A DNA stretch of 64,000 nucleotides, taken from Eopsaltria australis (taxonomy: Eukaryota > Chordata > Aves > Passeriformes > Petroicidae). Location of the stretch: NCBI GenBank assembly GCA_034509425.1, contig JAVTVJ010000049.1, positions 1,758,001 through 1,822,000 on the forward strand, given 5' to 3'. The translations under genes were made by a program, and so were the position numbers. Every line of letters starts with the position of its first letter. The first letter of the stretch is position 1. Below are positions 11,446 to 23,800 of the stretch, in pieces. The notes under the pieces were generated by a model, which had not been told where the DNA came from, ran no database searches, and saw nothing but the letters and a program-made list of their open reading frames with translations.

Positions 11446-14400
11446 GAGCCTGGAGCTCCTCGTTGCTTAAGCCCAGTTCAGTGAGGGTTTGTGACAAGTA
11501 ACCTCTGGAGGAGTGGTCAGGGTCCCCCTGGCATTACGGGTTTCTGGAAAACTTCAGTTGACAAAGTGGAGGTGGCCCTGATGCTCTGGGTGGTTCTGAA
11601 AGGTTGCTGGCTGGGTTGGGGTTGAATTGTGCCTGGGCACTGATTTTTCTTGACTGGAGGGCGGAGCTTGTGTTTCTGGGCAGTTTTGGGGTTTGTTTGG
11701 TTTTGGTTGGCAAGGGAAAAAATGCACAAAACAGAGGGTGGAGTGTGATGGCATTCAGCACTCAGGACAGTGCTGAAACCCCCATTTCATTGCTGGGCTG
11801 CTCCTTCCCAACAGCACAAGAAGGTTTGTTCCAAGGTCTTGTTTTAAAAGCGAGGTAAAATGCAGTTATGTTTGAGAAATTGGATAAATGAGAGCAGTTA
11901 GGACTGTTACAGCTTCAGATGCAGACAGATGATTGCAGGTGATTGTGCAGGTGGTTGTGCAGAGGTGGCTTCCTGGGTTACCCCATCATCAGCTCAGGCA
12001 CATTTCTGCCTTATCCTGGTACTGAATTTACGCTTTGTTCACAATGGAAAGCTTAAACTATTCACAAGAGCAATTGCCACATATCAGTTGATGAATGGCA
12101 CCTCTTCTATGTCACTGTGACTTTTTTGCTCATGATTTGGAATACCTGCCCTATTTAACACATCTGGTCCACCATGTGTTCATTCACCATGAATATCAGT
12201 ATGCTACGAAGTGTATGTTGTTGGGATTTTTGTAATGATTGCAACACTTTTAATGATGTGTTTGAAGAAGGAATACTGTGTAGCTGAGCCTGTGATGTTG
12301 AAGTACCCGAAGCTAGGCATTACAAAAACTTTTTCAGGAAATAGATTGACCTTGCCCACTGTAAGGGAGAGTGTATGAAGGTTTTTTCTAGGTGAAGTTT
12401 GTAGTGATGTGCTTTCTTCATGGCAAGTTTTTTGACTGGCTTAGTTATTCCTGGGTTGTCTAGACTATAGTCCTGGTGTGTAAACTGGTATTGTGGGTAG
12501 TATCTTTGAAACCTGTAGACTAGTTAAGCACTCTGAAAAAAAACCCCATAACCCACTACTACAAGTATCGGAGAACTGTCATATCTTAATCTTGCTCTCA
12601 CATCTCTTGGGCAATCCTCTAAGCACAGCTAACTACTAACCCTATTTTTGGAAGGCAACCTTATGTGATACACCGTTGTCTTCTTTTCCTGGCCACCTTG
12701 GTTGTTCTTCCTGATGTTGATCACTAGGCTAATGTCCTTTAAATTACTTCTGCCATCACAACTTGGTGCCAGCTAGGAGTTAGTTGTTGACTATTAGCTC
12801 CAGGACATTTGTGTATCACTTCTTTTTTCCCTGTTTTGCTCCTGATTTTGTTTGAAAGAATTTTTTTTTTTAATTGAAAGCTGCCAATCATTATAGTATG
12901 GTATATTTGAATAAACTTATATAAAATTGATCTCTGCTACAAGTAGCTGTTTAAAAATAAATACCACCATGTTTAGTAGCTGATCTATTTGTTAGTGCAA
13001 AATTGATTTTTAATTGGATACTTACTATTATTTCATATAGCTAATGAGAAGCGGGGGACAAATAACCCTATCTCAAAACAATTTGAGTCTCCTTAGAGAG
13101 TCTCCTTCTGCAACAAAGGATGTATTTGTGCGATGAACGTGAAAATGGATTTAACAGCCTTAATACAAACCTCCAACAATAGGCTATAAATATTGAAAAT
13201 ACGTAAAAAAAACCTACATATATTTTTAATTGTGAATAACTGAAGTGCCTTTTATAATTATGGACTGTGCTGTCAGTACGAGTGATCTTTTGTGATGGTG
13301 CTGTTTTGGACATGTGATCAACCTTTGGATTTCTGATTACAGAACTTGGGCCTTTGTGTTAAGCATTTAATTGTCCGACTTCTGAGAGTCCAGAAAGCAG
13401 AAAAGAAATGCACTGCACTACCCTGTAATTTTCTATGCTCATTAGTTTGCTCGTGGACTTCTATGGCGTGGCAGGCTTTAATTTCCCATCTAACCTTTCC
13501 ATGTTCATCCCCCCATCTTATGGGATGATTATAATAATGAATGTCTTATTTTTTTTTTTGCTGTACTCTGTTGAAAGCTTTATGACCAGCAGGATGTCTT
13601 GAATCAATTGGACTACTCGTGAGACCGTGTTAAAAGTCTGTTAGTGTGGGTCGGTCATTGAACCTTCCAACTCATTTTTGTACACTTCCAATTGGAAAAA
13701 AGAATTCTAAAATGCAAAAATGAGCATGTAATGAAGTTGTCTTTTGAGCGAAGCTCTTTAGAAAGAAAATAATTCAAAAAAGAAATAAAGTACCTTTGAA
13801 AGACAGGAAAGCTGATTTGAGTACCCTGCTGAAACATATTTCTCTGCAGTTATTTTACTGTGATCCTATGGTGTTTCTCCAGCATCTGACACTACACTGA
13901 AGCAGTAATTCAGTTAAGTCTTTGGAAATGCATGTTTCTGTTCTGTACTGGGACTACTCCCAGGAAAATGGGATTTCTCCTTTTTCTTTATGGGGTTTTG
14001 GAGTTGCTCCTGATTAGCTTCATGCATGGGTGCTTCAGTTCCAGATTAAAATCGCCTGTTCCTCCTGTTTCTAATCCTGTTTAAAAATTCCACCCGTTAC
14101 CCAGAACAAATATCCCTACCCTACCCTCCCCATGGTGGAGCTAAAAATAACAGTTTTTGTGTGTCAACAACTTTTAACAAGATCAATACAATATCTCTTT
14201 TCCACTGCCTAGAGGAAGTGAAGGCTTGTGTTGACTGGGTGACCTGTAAGCTCCCTTCTGGTGGAGGCTGATTCCCAAGCTAAGTCATGCCTGGTTGCTG
14301 CGGAGTGATGTTTTGTCATGAGTTTCCCAAAATATAATGCATGTTAGTTGAGATAAATGCATACAGGTTAAGATGTTAAGATTTTTCAGAACTTTCAGGT

Positions 14401-16980
14401 AAATTTACAAAACCTATGTTCTCCCTTAAAACATGGCCTATGGAATTTTATTCGTGTAAGTACCAATGAGGGCCATTGTACATATGTAATTTCACTTAAA
14501 TATTTCATTTGTTTTCATATAGCTGCCAATTCAGCAGAAATAAATTATTTCCAATAACTTAGGCTTTTGTTTATTTTAAGCCACAGATCTTTATGTACAA
14601 CAGTAAGAATGGCTTGCAGACAAATGTTGTTGTAGCTTACAGTAAAGCTAAAAAGAAAAATTTATCTTAAATTGGTGGTATATAGGTTGGATTCTGGCAG
14701 GCTTCCCATGTGGCAGTGCCCCCACCTGAATTTGAAAGTCCTGGTGTAAGAAAAAGAATGTTAAAAATTTGCAGCACATGACAAATATTTCTTTTTAATC
14801 TCTTTATGGCTCAGTGATAAGTGTGTACATACCTGGGCATGCTCCTGCACAGCAGTTAGGAGTGTGTTCAGGTTATTTTCCACTGCTGGCACACTGGAGG
14901 TGAAGATGAAATATTCATCTTCATGTGTGCATGGCAGTGATTTTGGTTTCAGCAATACTGGATTTTTCTGTCACAGTGGAAGTCAGGTTTTGTGGTTTGC
15001 TCCTGTATTTGTCAGGTCAGTATTTGCAAGATGTGAGCTCACCCTTAGGTGAGTGTTTAGTCCTGCTCAGGTCTTGCCTGCGGAGGGAGGTTTGGCTGGG
15101 ATGGATGATGTGTTCCCCCACCACCTGCCTCCACACCTTGCTGTCTCTGAAGGCAGTGACTTGTGTCATCTTGTGAGCTGCTCTGGGTGAGAGCCTGGCA
15201 TTTTAGTGTGAACCAGATGTGAGCAAACCTGTGTGGGAGTGGCCACAGCTTTTCTATGCACATGGAAGTTTTTGTGTAACCAGATGAGATTGATATTGCT
15301 GTAGTTCACTCTCTTTCTTTTGGTTATGCTGGCACTGCTCTGGCCTCTGTGTGCCACTACAGGCAGCCAGGCAGGCCAGTGCTAAATCAGTAGTAGAGGG
15401 GAAAAAAAAGGAATGTGAGTGCTTGGTATAGCTGCCCTAAATGGCTGAGAGTCATAAGATTTCAGATGCTGAGTGTGTGAAGAAAAGGGAAAAGACAGAA
15501 TCCTACAGCTAGAAGGAAAGAGAGGCAGGGCTTCAACAACCTGTGTTTGGATTGTGGCTTCATTGCTCAGTAAGGAGAAAAAACTTGGCATTGCTGCTCT
15601 TGTTAGTACATCACAAATTGGGGAGGTCCCAGTCTGTGCAAAAATAACTGTTCAGTCAGCCATATAGAAATGCCTCTCTTCCTGCCAGCAGTTTCATGGT
15701 CTGTTGAAACCTATCAAAGACCTTGAGGTCCCACCTCCTCTGTTCTGCGGCAGGGTTGCCTCTGTGACCCCGACACTGGAGCTCATGGGTCTCATGCTGC
15801 CAAGAGAGCAGCTCCAAGTTGGGTCCCTGAGAGCAGGCGCTCACCCTGGAGCTGGGGAGATGGCAGGGATCAGCATGGAGGTGGGACCTCCTGTCTTCAC
15901 AGCAGTGAAACTTGGGCTTGGCGTGTGGTCTGGAATGGCCACACGTGATGGGGAACGAGTGCAATTCTCCCTTTGAAGCTTGGTTCTCCTGGTAGTTGGC
16001 TGAATGTGAACTAAAGATTGGTTATTTTTAAGAATTCAGCCTTTCAGAACACATTGTTCTCTGAGCACACAGATCTTTTTGAGCCTGAGGTGAATATTAG
16101 GTGCTTTGAAAAGTTGCTTGTTTTTTTTCTATCCTTCCAGACAGTGAATCGAGGAATTAGCTTGTTTTTTACTTTTGCCTTTTGATTTGAAAGAAACCAA
16201 ACTATTATAACATGAAAGCTGCTCTTTGCTTGTTTGCCACATCACAGAAATGAGTGAATTTCTTACTTGGAGAGCAATGAATTTCTCAGGATTTTGTTTA
16301 ACTGTGGCAAGGATGAATAGTTGAGTTTGGCCTGCAGTTTCACACCTTAATGCAAACCAGGACTGAAACCAGTGTAAGCTTGCAATTTTTAGAGATGTTT
16401 TTCAGTCCAAAATAGCAAATTTTCACATCTCTATCATCTTAATAAAGTAAAAATGTCTTCATTAAGCTAGTTAGTAAGAATTTGGGGCCAGCATTCTGGT
16501 TTGGGTTTCTCTGGTTTGTGTAACTGGCAAATATGTTTGAAGCACAAATCAAATGGATAGAAAGTCTGGGCATAAACATAGACAGATTTTTATTAGAATG
16601 GAGAGCAGAGGTAAGGCTGCAGACCAATATGTTTCTGCAGATTTAATTGAAGTTGAACTGTGTTAAAACTTGAGTGTCTCTGTTTTGTTTCAAAGTACAG
16701 TCAGAACTTTAAAGTGATCCATCTGACACCACGGGAACAAGCAAATTAAGAAATAACACTGAATTAAACAAATTTCTTGCTGCTTCCCACACAGCAACCC
16801 AAGCATATGACTTTGGCTGCAGTACAGATTTAAGTGTAGGTTAGACTTCAGTCTTTAAGCTTTCATTTAAATAAAAACATGCTTTAAAAGCTGCGCTAAT
16901 TTGTGCTTTGCATTTAACTTTTGGGTTTTCTGTTGCGATGTTCTTTCAAGTTGTTGCCACAACCTTTGTGCAGCAAGATC

Positions 16981-17460
16981 AGCTGAGCCTTCGCGTGGCT
17001 TTTGCTTTCTTTTTTTAAAAAAATTCTGCCGGCTGGATGAAACTAGAAAGCAGAAAGCTGGTAGTTCCTCTGCGCTTTTGGATAAGTAGTCCTTCCTATA
17101 GCAGAATATTTAACCAGTTGTAGTGGTGATGATTAGCGTGGCTCCCCTTGGCGTGTTTAAACTCTTACGAAGTTGTATTTGAAACAATGAAGGGAGAAAG
17201 CGGAGGGAATGACGCTCTCTGAATTTCAGTGGCTCGCTCTGCCCCCCGGTGGTTATTTGGGTACACGCCTTGGAAAAGCAGCATCCAAGGAGCATCTGCG
17301 CTGTACTGCTACATCCCCTGTGCATTAGCTGGAGGCAGCCTTCAGGGACACTGCGAACGGGCAGAAATGTTTGTGTAAGTCACGGTGGGCTTGAATTTAG
17401 CTGCTGCTTTAAGGGTTTTGCTTAACTAGTGGGCATAAATCGTGTAGGCACGTCAGGTCC
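16981..17460. promoter_or_regulatory. CpG-enriched patch, candidate enhancer or alternative promoter
   Basis: I count 18 CpG dinucleotides in 480 bp, while the surrounding intron has long stretches with none. The patch lies about 3.4-3.8 kb upstream of the first recognised RAPGEF2 exon and contains a CTCF-like motif at 17239-17252. No TATA box, splice donor with a clear exon, or conserved reading frame stands out. It may be an unmethylated regulatory element or a 5' non-coding exon of an alternative transcript; the sequence alone does not decide. Confidence 0.3.
17239..17252 (-). promoter_or_regulatory. CTCF-like motif
   Basis: The minus strand reads CCACCGGGGGGCAG, matching the CTCF core consensus (CCASYAGRKGGCRS) at 13 of 14 positions. 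It sits inside the CpG-enriched patch, which makes occupancy more plausible than for an isolated match. Confidence 0.35.
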
Positions 17461-18326
17461 TTGAAAGACAGAGTTCTTTTCCTGAGAAATTTAAAAGTTT
17501 AGCTTTTGTTAAGTGTCTTGAATATCGATATAAAAAAAACTTTCATAGCTTACATGCTGATGTTTATGTGTGTGTGTGTTATTTTTGTGAAATGGTTTCA
17601 TTTCAAGCACTTGGAATCTGCTTAGGATATTGCAGTACTCGGCACAGATGTTTCCGAAGGACTCTTGCGTTCTGTCAGTTCACTTTGAATTAAGAAGTTG
17701 AATCAGCTATTTGTATTCGATAATGAGTATTTTTGCCAAGTAAGCGCAGCATAATTTTTCCTGAGATAAATGGAAAACTGATGTGACCTAACAATAACTT
17801 GACATTCTGATTTTATGTTTTTTAAATCGCTTTCCTCCTCTTTAATGCTGCAGGCTGGCCGGAAGTGTGCAGAACCTACTGACCACATATGAATATATAT
17901 TTACTCTTTTGACTCTACTGTAGTTTTTTTGTACTTTGCAGTATTATGGAGAAATTGATTGGAAGGGGTATTGCTGGTTTTTTGTTACTTCAATTTCAAT
18001 GCCAAACTTCTGGTGCTAGAGGGAGCTGTTCCCTGCCAGACGCCTCTGGAAAGATACCGCTTAAGGAATGGGCAGCAGCTCACTTTGGCACTTGCAGGAA
18101 ACATCCAGTGCATGGCAGCTGAGACGTTAGAATGTCTTCTTGCTGCTTTTTTTTTTTTTTTTCAAATCGAAAAGAAGCACCTCACCTTAGTTCTCTTAGT
18201 GGTGAGGTGTCTTTAGCTAGCAACTATCATGGAAACACAACTAAAGACTTACTAACTGTGGTTTTTTTTCTCTCCCCTTCCATTTATTAGAGCTCTTCAG
18301 ATTTTTTAAAAATCTCTTTTTATCAG

Positions 18327-18345
18327 TTTTTTTTTTTTTTTTTTT
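18327..18345. repeat. Poly(T) tract
   Basis: Run of 19 T. A second run of 16 T lies at 18147-18162. Both could be remnants of poly(A) tails of minus-strand retroposons or simple slippage tracts. Confidence 0.85.
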
Positions 18346-18520
18346 AAACATCAAGGACCTTCACCATCTGCAGTTCCTCATCTGGGGACATATAGGATGT
18401 TGTATTTGCAAATATTTGACAAGTATGCCTGTATTTTGAAAGAGAATTACTTATTTAAAAAAAAGGGTTCACTAAACATACCGTATTTGTTGCTTGTGAA
18501 ATTGGTCAGAATGACTTAAG

Positions 18521-18642
18521 GCTGATCTGGATAAGGCTTTGAGCCACCTTGTGTAGTGAAAGGAGACCCTGCCCATAGCAGGGGTGTTGGAATAACGATC
18601 TTTAACATCCTTTCCAAACAAAATCATTCTATGGTTCTATGA
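18521..18642 (+). mobile_element. CR1 LINE 3' end fragment
   Basis: About 120 bp resembling the CR1 3' untranslated end on the + strand: CCTGCCCATAGCAGGGGTGT, then a decayed form of the usual 'ggaactagatgatctttaaggtcc' segment, TTTCCAAAC, and the terminal short repeat ATTCTATGGTTCTATGA. 5'-truncated, as most avian CR1 copies are. No ORF2 remnant is included. Confidence 0.85.
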
Positions 18643-18910
18643 CTCCCTTCCCTGATTTAATGCATTCCGTCTGCACTGAGTCATTTCAGCTGCATTTCTC
18701 TCAGAACATAACCTGTGTTCATCACATCTTTGTACATCTGTGAGGTTGGTCACTAGGTTTGTGTCACCCATCAGTTTTGGAAACCGCATGCCCATGGGTC
18801 CACTTCTGGGTCTGTAAGCTGGCATCCTTAATGGTTCTCTGTTCTTCTGTGAATATTTTACAGCAGATAAAGTCTCTGCCACTCCGGAGAAACCTCCATG
18901 CAGGCTGGTG

Positions 18911-19359
18911 GCATAAAATTACTCTCTTTTTTTTTTTTTTTTTTTTTTTTTTCTCTGCTTGTTGTTAGAGAGGCTTGCTGGAAAGGAGTTAGAGCAGCGC
19001 TTTCTGGCCAGGCTCTTTTCCGTGTAATTCGCTGCTGAGCATCCGATCCTCAGTGGTGCGCTCCCAGCTCCCCATGGCAGCTGCTGGCTTGTGGAGTCCG
19101 GCACGTCTGGATGAGCAGCAGCGGTGCCACGGGGACTGTCTGGCTTCCATCCTACCCTGCCGCCAGCACAGGGCTCCCGGGAGCTCTGCTCACCTCCAGC
19201 CTGTCTGGCGAGTGAGCAGGTCACTGGCTGCAGCAGACACGTCTTTCACACACTTTTATTAGTATGAAAAAAAAAGTAGAAAGGCGAGCCACTACTGTAT
19301 TTCGTCTTCAGAACCTTCTATGTGCAGAGTCCCTCCATCCCAACACATGCATAATTACT
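18911..19359 (-). mobile_element. Possible minus-strand retrocopy: CpG-rich segment ending in 26 A, with candidate target-site duplications
   Basis: A T-run of 26 at 18927-18952 adjoins a CpG- and GC-rich segment (about 13 CpG in 18995-19255), unlike the surrounding intron. On the minus strand this reads as a GC-rich sequence ending in a poly(A) tail. GCATAAAATTACT (18911-18923) and GCATAATTACT (19349-19359) flank it and could be target-site duplications differing by a 2-nt indel. No AATAAA precedes the tail and I recognise no protein. The alternative is an ordinary CpG-rich regulatory patch beside a slippage tract. Confidence 0.25.
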
Positions 19360-20351
19360 TTTGTCTTTGATGTGCCCTCTGCTGTTCGAAGGACCAAAGC
19401 CTCTAGAGGGCAAGGTAACAGAAGGGCCAAAATTCAAGTGAAATTGCAGCGCTTTGGCTTGTGCCTTTCTTCTGCTTTTTCAAAATGAGTATTTGCCTTT
19501 TCCTCTGTGAGAAAAATACGTTCTTTTTGTTATAGAATGAGAGATATCTATTTAGCCTTAGCCATTGAGTGTAACTCGTGGTATCTTTTCTGATCTGTAC
19601 CATGGTTTTAACAAGTATAGCACATTTCTACACTTAAAGTATTTAACAGGATTTTCTTTTCCTTAAAGTCAAGTTCTCTCTGCAACTTCAAATCTTTGTC
19701 TTTGCCCAAAGAGCATTCTTTCACTGTGCCTGAAAATGAGTATTTCTGTACGTTTTAGGCAATTTTATATGCACAAATATTTTACAGTGATCAAATCTTT
19801 CATAAATTTCTAGCTTTGATATATTCCATTACTTGAAAACATTTTACAGTAAGTCATGAGAGTTGTGTTGGTGTTAGTTTATTCTCAACTCTGTCAGCCT
19901 CAGCTAGTGGTTGTGGACTGTTGCTCTGATTTTTAATGAATTATGGATCATACTTTGTCTCTCAACTAGCAAGTTTTAAAATAAGAAAAAGGATGATGAA
20001 ACAGTATGAAATCCATGAGCCAAAGTTAAATCACTCTAAATAGAGATTGTTGGCTTCACTGAACTTTTCTCTTAAGTGCTGTAGTTATTTTAAGCATAAC
20101 TTGAGCAAAGCCTCTAGCCTGGCATTAGTGTTTCCACAGTTGCATTTTAGGAAGTTTTAGTCTTGGATGTTGTTTTCATGTCTTTATTAATGTTTTGTCA
20201 GCTGGATATTGGAGGTCCACAATGGTTAAATGTAGAACTTCACCATATTATGACTAGGATCATGTTTAGTTTTTCTTACTATCTCATGCCAATAATTTTC
20301 TGTTCATGCCAGCTTTTTTTCTCATGTGAGATTGTGGATTATCTTCCATTT

Positions 20352-20390
20352 GAAGAGGATACAATTTTAGAAGAAGAGGATACAATTTTA
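20352..20390. repeat. Short tandem duplication (21-bp period)
   Basis: GAAGAGGATACAATTTTA occurs at 20352-20369 and again at 20373-20390, giving a 21-bp period. It lies within intron, about 430 bp before the first exon. No coding role is supported. Confidence 0.85.
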
Positions 20391-20820
20391 TCTCTGTACA
20401 GTAGGGTATTTTGTTAGACTTGTGTTGTACTTATTTTCTTTTCCCCTGGATATGACAAGACTGATTTCTTATGACCTTGCTTTACAAAGTAAATGAAAGT
20501 TTTTGGGGATGTTGGCTTTGGAAAGCAGGACTGTGATAGTTACAAAGTAGTTCACTGTAATTCTGAACAAGGCTTGTTTCCTAGACATAGAGAAATGACA
20601 GCAGAAGCAGAAAGATTTCTGTATTTGATGTGGACATGCTATAATTCGCCCTTGTGTGAGGTTCCAGATTATTATCGAAGGTGTTCCTGCAGTTTGCCTT
20701 TAACCTCTTGGAAGTGTTCCTGCTACCCCTCTTAAGAGAGCTTTGGATGCTTTCAAAACCAACATTTGAACAGTTTGTACCAAACTGAGAATACTAATAA
20801 TGTTTTCCTTATTTTTGTAG

Positions 20821-20891
20821 GACTTGGAGATTGTGTATTCGTATTTACATGGAATGGAAGCATTGTCTAATCTGAGAGAACATCAGCTAAG
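20821..20891 (+). CDS. RAPGEF2: RAPGEF2 exon, start of the N-terminal cNMP-binding-like fold
   Basis: RAPGEF2 (PDZ-GEF1) activates the small GTPases Rap1 and Rap2 by nucleotide exchange at membranes and cell junctions. This 71-bp exon enters in phase 0 and encodes 23 codons starting DLEIVYSYLHGMEALSN and ending LREHQL, plus two bases (AG) of a split Arg codon. The peptide matches the N-terminus of long RAPGEF2 isoforms as I remember them; the paralogue RAPGEF6 has a related but distinct sequence here. It forms the helical lead-in of the first cyclic-nucleotide-binding-like fold. The acceptor is TTTTTGTAG; the donor is AAG|GTATGA. The internal ATG is not taken as a start because the phase-0 acceptor and family similarity extend upstream of it. 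Confidence 0.93.
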
Positions 20892-23800
20892 GTATGATAC
20901 TTATTCATTAAAAACCATATATGTTAATGCACAAACAAAGCAAAGGAACAGTAATTTTGCTACTCTTGTGTACCCTACCTCAAACTGGCTATCACTGCAA
21001 TCTTTTCTTCCCTTCTTTATTTTTCTAACACTTCCTCCTTGTATGTGTTCATAGTGTATCTCTATTTATTCCTTCTTATTTCTATCTCTTATGGATGTAT
21101 TTGTTTTGTTTTCAAACTTTTAGACTAGAAATAAATGCTTTACATACAGAGTACAAGCCTATATATTGATGAAATCACTTATGTAATGTGGTACTCATGA
21201 GAGCAGAGTCTGTTTTTCAGCTTCTGTTTCAGTTTGTGCTTACTTTTGTATGGAAATTTTAGACACATTATGTACAACACATGCAAATAATACTTAGTAA
21301 AGATATTCAAGAAATGTAATCCACCCTTTTTATTATAACGCTTCATGAAGCAAATTAATTCAAGTTAAAACTTTCCTAAGATCTTCATAGTTTTTTTTGT
21401 AAAGACTTGTTTGATTTATAAGTGTTTCAGTTGTCCTCACAGAAGCATCTTACAGCAGAGGTTTCTAAGGATATTTGGGCATTGGTGTGAGGCTGGCAGC
21501 TACAGAAGGAAGCCAGCACATCTCCTGTATGCTCTGTGGGTAGAGAGGGTGAATTACTGTTTCATATCCTGAGCTTTGCCAACATTTGCCACATCTGAAG
21601 ATGCTGAAGCAACTTTGACTTGATTAATGCTGGTTTAGGTTCTAATTTCTGGCCTCTTGCTTCATCATTCTGTGGGAGTCCACATTCCTAAGTCAGTATT
21701 CTGTAATTTGGAGAAAATAAAAGGCGGGGTTTTCTTTCTTGAGACACGTTTTGCAATGTGAATGTTAACTTCAAAGAAGTCTCTGTAATTACTTTTGCTT
21801 TGGAAGGAGGCCATGGTCACATTCAGTAGAAGTATTTTATGTTATGTTATTATATGCAATACTTCTAACACGTGAAGTTTTGCGTAGCTGGAGTTGAACT
21901 GATGTTAAGTTGTTTACAAAGATCAAAGTGTGCACATATGGTTGTGTGGTATGTTGATGTGTGCTTCTTGGCTTCCTGTGCAGCATGAGGTTCTTGCTGA
22001 GGAATGTGTGGAACTCGCTCTCCCAGCATAGCGAATTCCTCAAAGAGAGCTTCTGTTTACAGTACCATACATGGAAAAGGCTGGGCTCCCAGCAGATGTT
22101 GGACTGAAAGCTTTTATAGTATCCTTTAGGATACAGCTCTTCTTGTGGCAGTGGAATGCCACAAAAACCTCCAAGATTCATTAAAGCTGAATGTATTAAA
22201 TGTATCCTGTAGTAGTGAATAACTTACCATATGGCTTGCTGGTGATCTCATCTGTAATTTATTACATTTGTTTAGGAAGTGGATAAAGATCACGTTTGAG
22301 TGATGGAGCAAAAATTGGACACCAGTATTGACCAGAACTAATTCAATTTTTCAAATATTTGAGAAAGCAGTCTAGTTTGTTCTACTTGGTCACTGTAATT
22401 CGTAACTGTTTCACTGCAGCACAAAAATTGAAATGCTTGACTACCCTCTGTAAGAAGCATTTTCTCCCCACTGGTGTCCTAATAATGGGACCAAAATGCT
22501 GTAAAACTCAGTGCCAGTCGTGAACTTGCTTGACTTTATCAAGAATGTGCTTCCTTCTATCCCAATTCAGAGGGGAACAAAACTTGCTTGTTAAAGTGAT
22601 TCTGTTTCCTGTGACTCCTGCTTTTAGATGGCTCATTGCCCAGCATCGTTCCAGACCAGTAGGGCACTCACTATCCTTGAGCAGTATTTAAATTTTTACA
22701 TCTGACTTGTAGAAATGTCTTTTCTTTTGGTATCTTCTCACCAGTGACTTCATGTCTGTGTTCCCTTTCTCTCTCAAAACAGGATCAGAGAGGGAAGATA
22801 AAAACCCAGGAGGTAGAAGCAGACAGTAGCTTTTCAGTGTCTGTAAAAGATTTTGACAATTTTATGGTGGAGAGAAGTGTCTGAAAGAAGATGGTTCCGT
22901 GGTTCAAAGTTTTTTGCTGTGCCAGGATGCAAAAGGATTTTTCATTAGATGAAATTGATATGCAATACATAATGCTTAATTTTATACAATAGAGAAATAG
23001 TTCTGTAAGAAAAGTTCTCAAAGATGGTCCAAAGTGTAGGTCTAAAATACCAGGATGTGGGAAAGGCTGTGGTAGTAAAACTTTATTCTTAATTTTTATA
23101 TCTGTCTGTCAATCGATCTATCTATCTGCAAACAGAATTAAGATCTCAATTTTCTATTAACGATTTATGAATAGTCATGATACCACTATGAGCCTGCCAC
23201 TTCTGAACAGAAGCATTTATTTCTTAGTGGGCCGAAATAATAAGTAAAATCCTGTGCAAGATGAGTGCTAAAGTGACTTTTGTCGCAGTCTGTTAACTAT
23301 TGAAATGAATGATCTAGGAAACAGCAATTGATTATGTCAAACCCAGGCCTCAAATCAACTTTTTGGAGACTTTTTGCCTGAGCAGCAATTCTTTAGCACT
23401 TTTGTCTGCTTGTGATATTATTGCTGGCAGCTGATCATTGATACACTGACATTCTGACGATGGATTATGTGAGGAAAGAGAATTTATTTCCAAAATTTAA
23501 ATATAGTTCCTTATTTGAATGTTCTCATGAGCCTCTTAGGTAAATCTCTGTCTGACTGTCAAATAGCCTTGGGGTTTGCAGTCTGCTTCAGAGCTATAGA
23601 AAGGCCAGGGGAGGGAGTGGGATTTGTTCTGTCCCCAACCCCCAGTATTTCACAGAGCTGTTTCCTTAAGGCAATAGACAGAAATGGCATTGTGATTTTT
23701 CTACATCAAGTTAACATTGCATTTCCCAGTATGTGGTAAGTTCTATTATAGTTGCTCTCTATTATGCCACATTTGTCAGGCAGACAGGGAATACAAAATC

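Larger units (their letters stand above)
1..20820 (+). other. RAPGEF2: Upstream non-coding stretch: RAPGEF2 5' intron (or 5' flank)
   Basis: This is all sequence before the first recognised RAPGEF2 exon. It ends in a good 3' splice site: a pyrimidine-rich tract, then TTTTTGTAG at 20812-20820. The first exon downstream starts inside the protein, so this must be at least partly intron. I looked for the preceding coding exon, which should encode the short N-terminus of the long isoform, and did not find it. No long ORF resembles a known protein. Repeats, an inverted repeat and two CpG-enriched patches inside are listed separately. The rest looks like ordinary AT-rich intron with simple T tracts. 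Confidence 0.7.

Noticed and set aside
18919..19224. 101-codon minus-strand ORF ending in a lysine run
   Set aside because: The lysines are the translated 26-nt A-tract; there is no protein similarity that I recognise.
20824..21054. 76-codon ORF starting at an internal ATG as a separate small gene
   Set aside because: Its first part is the RAPGEF2 exon and the rest is intron after a GTATGA donor.
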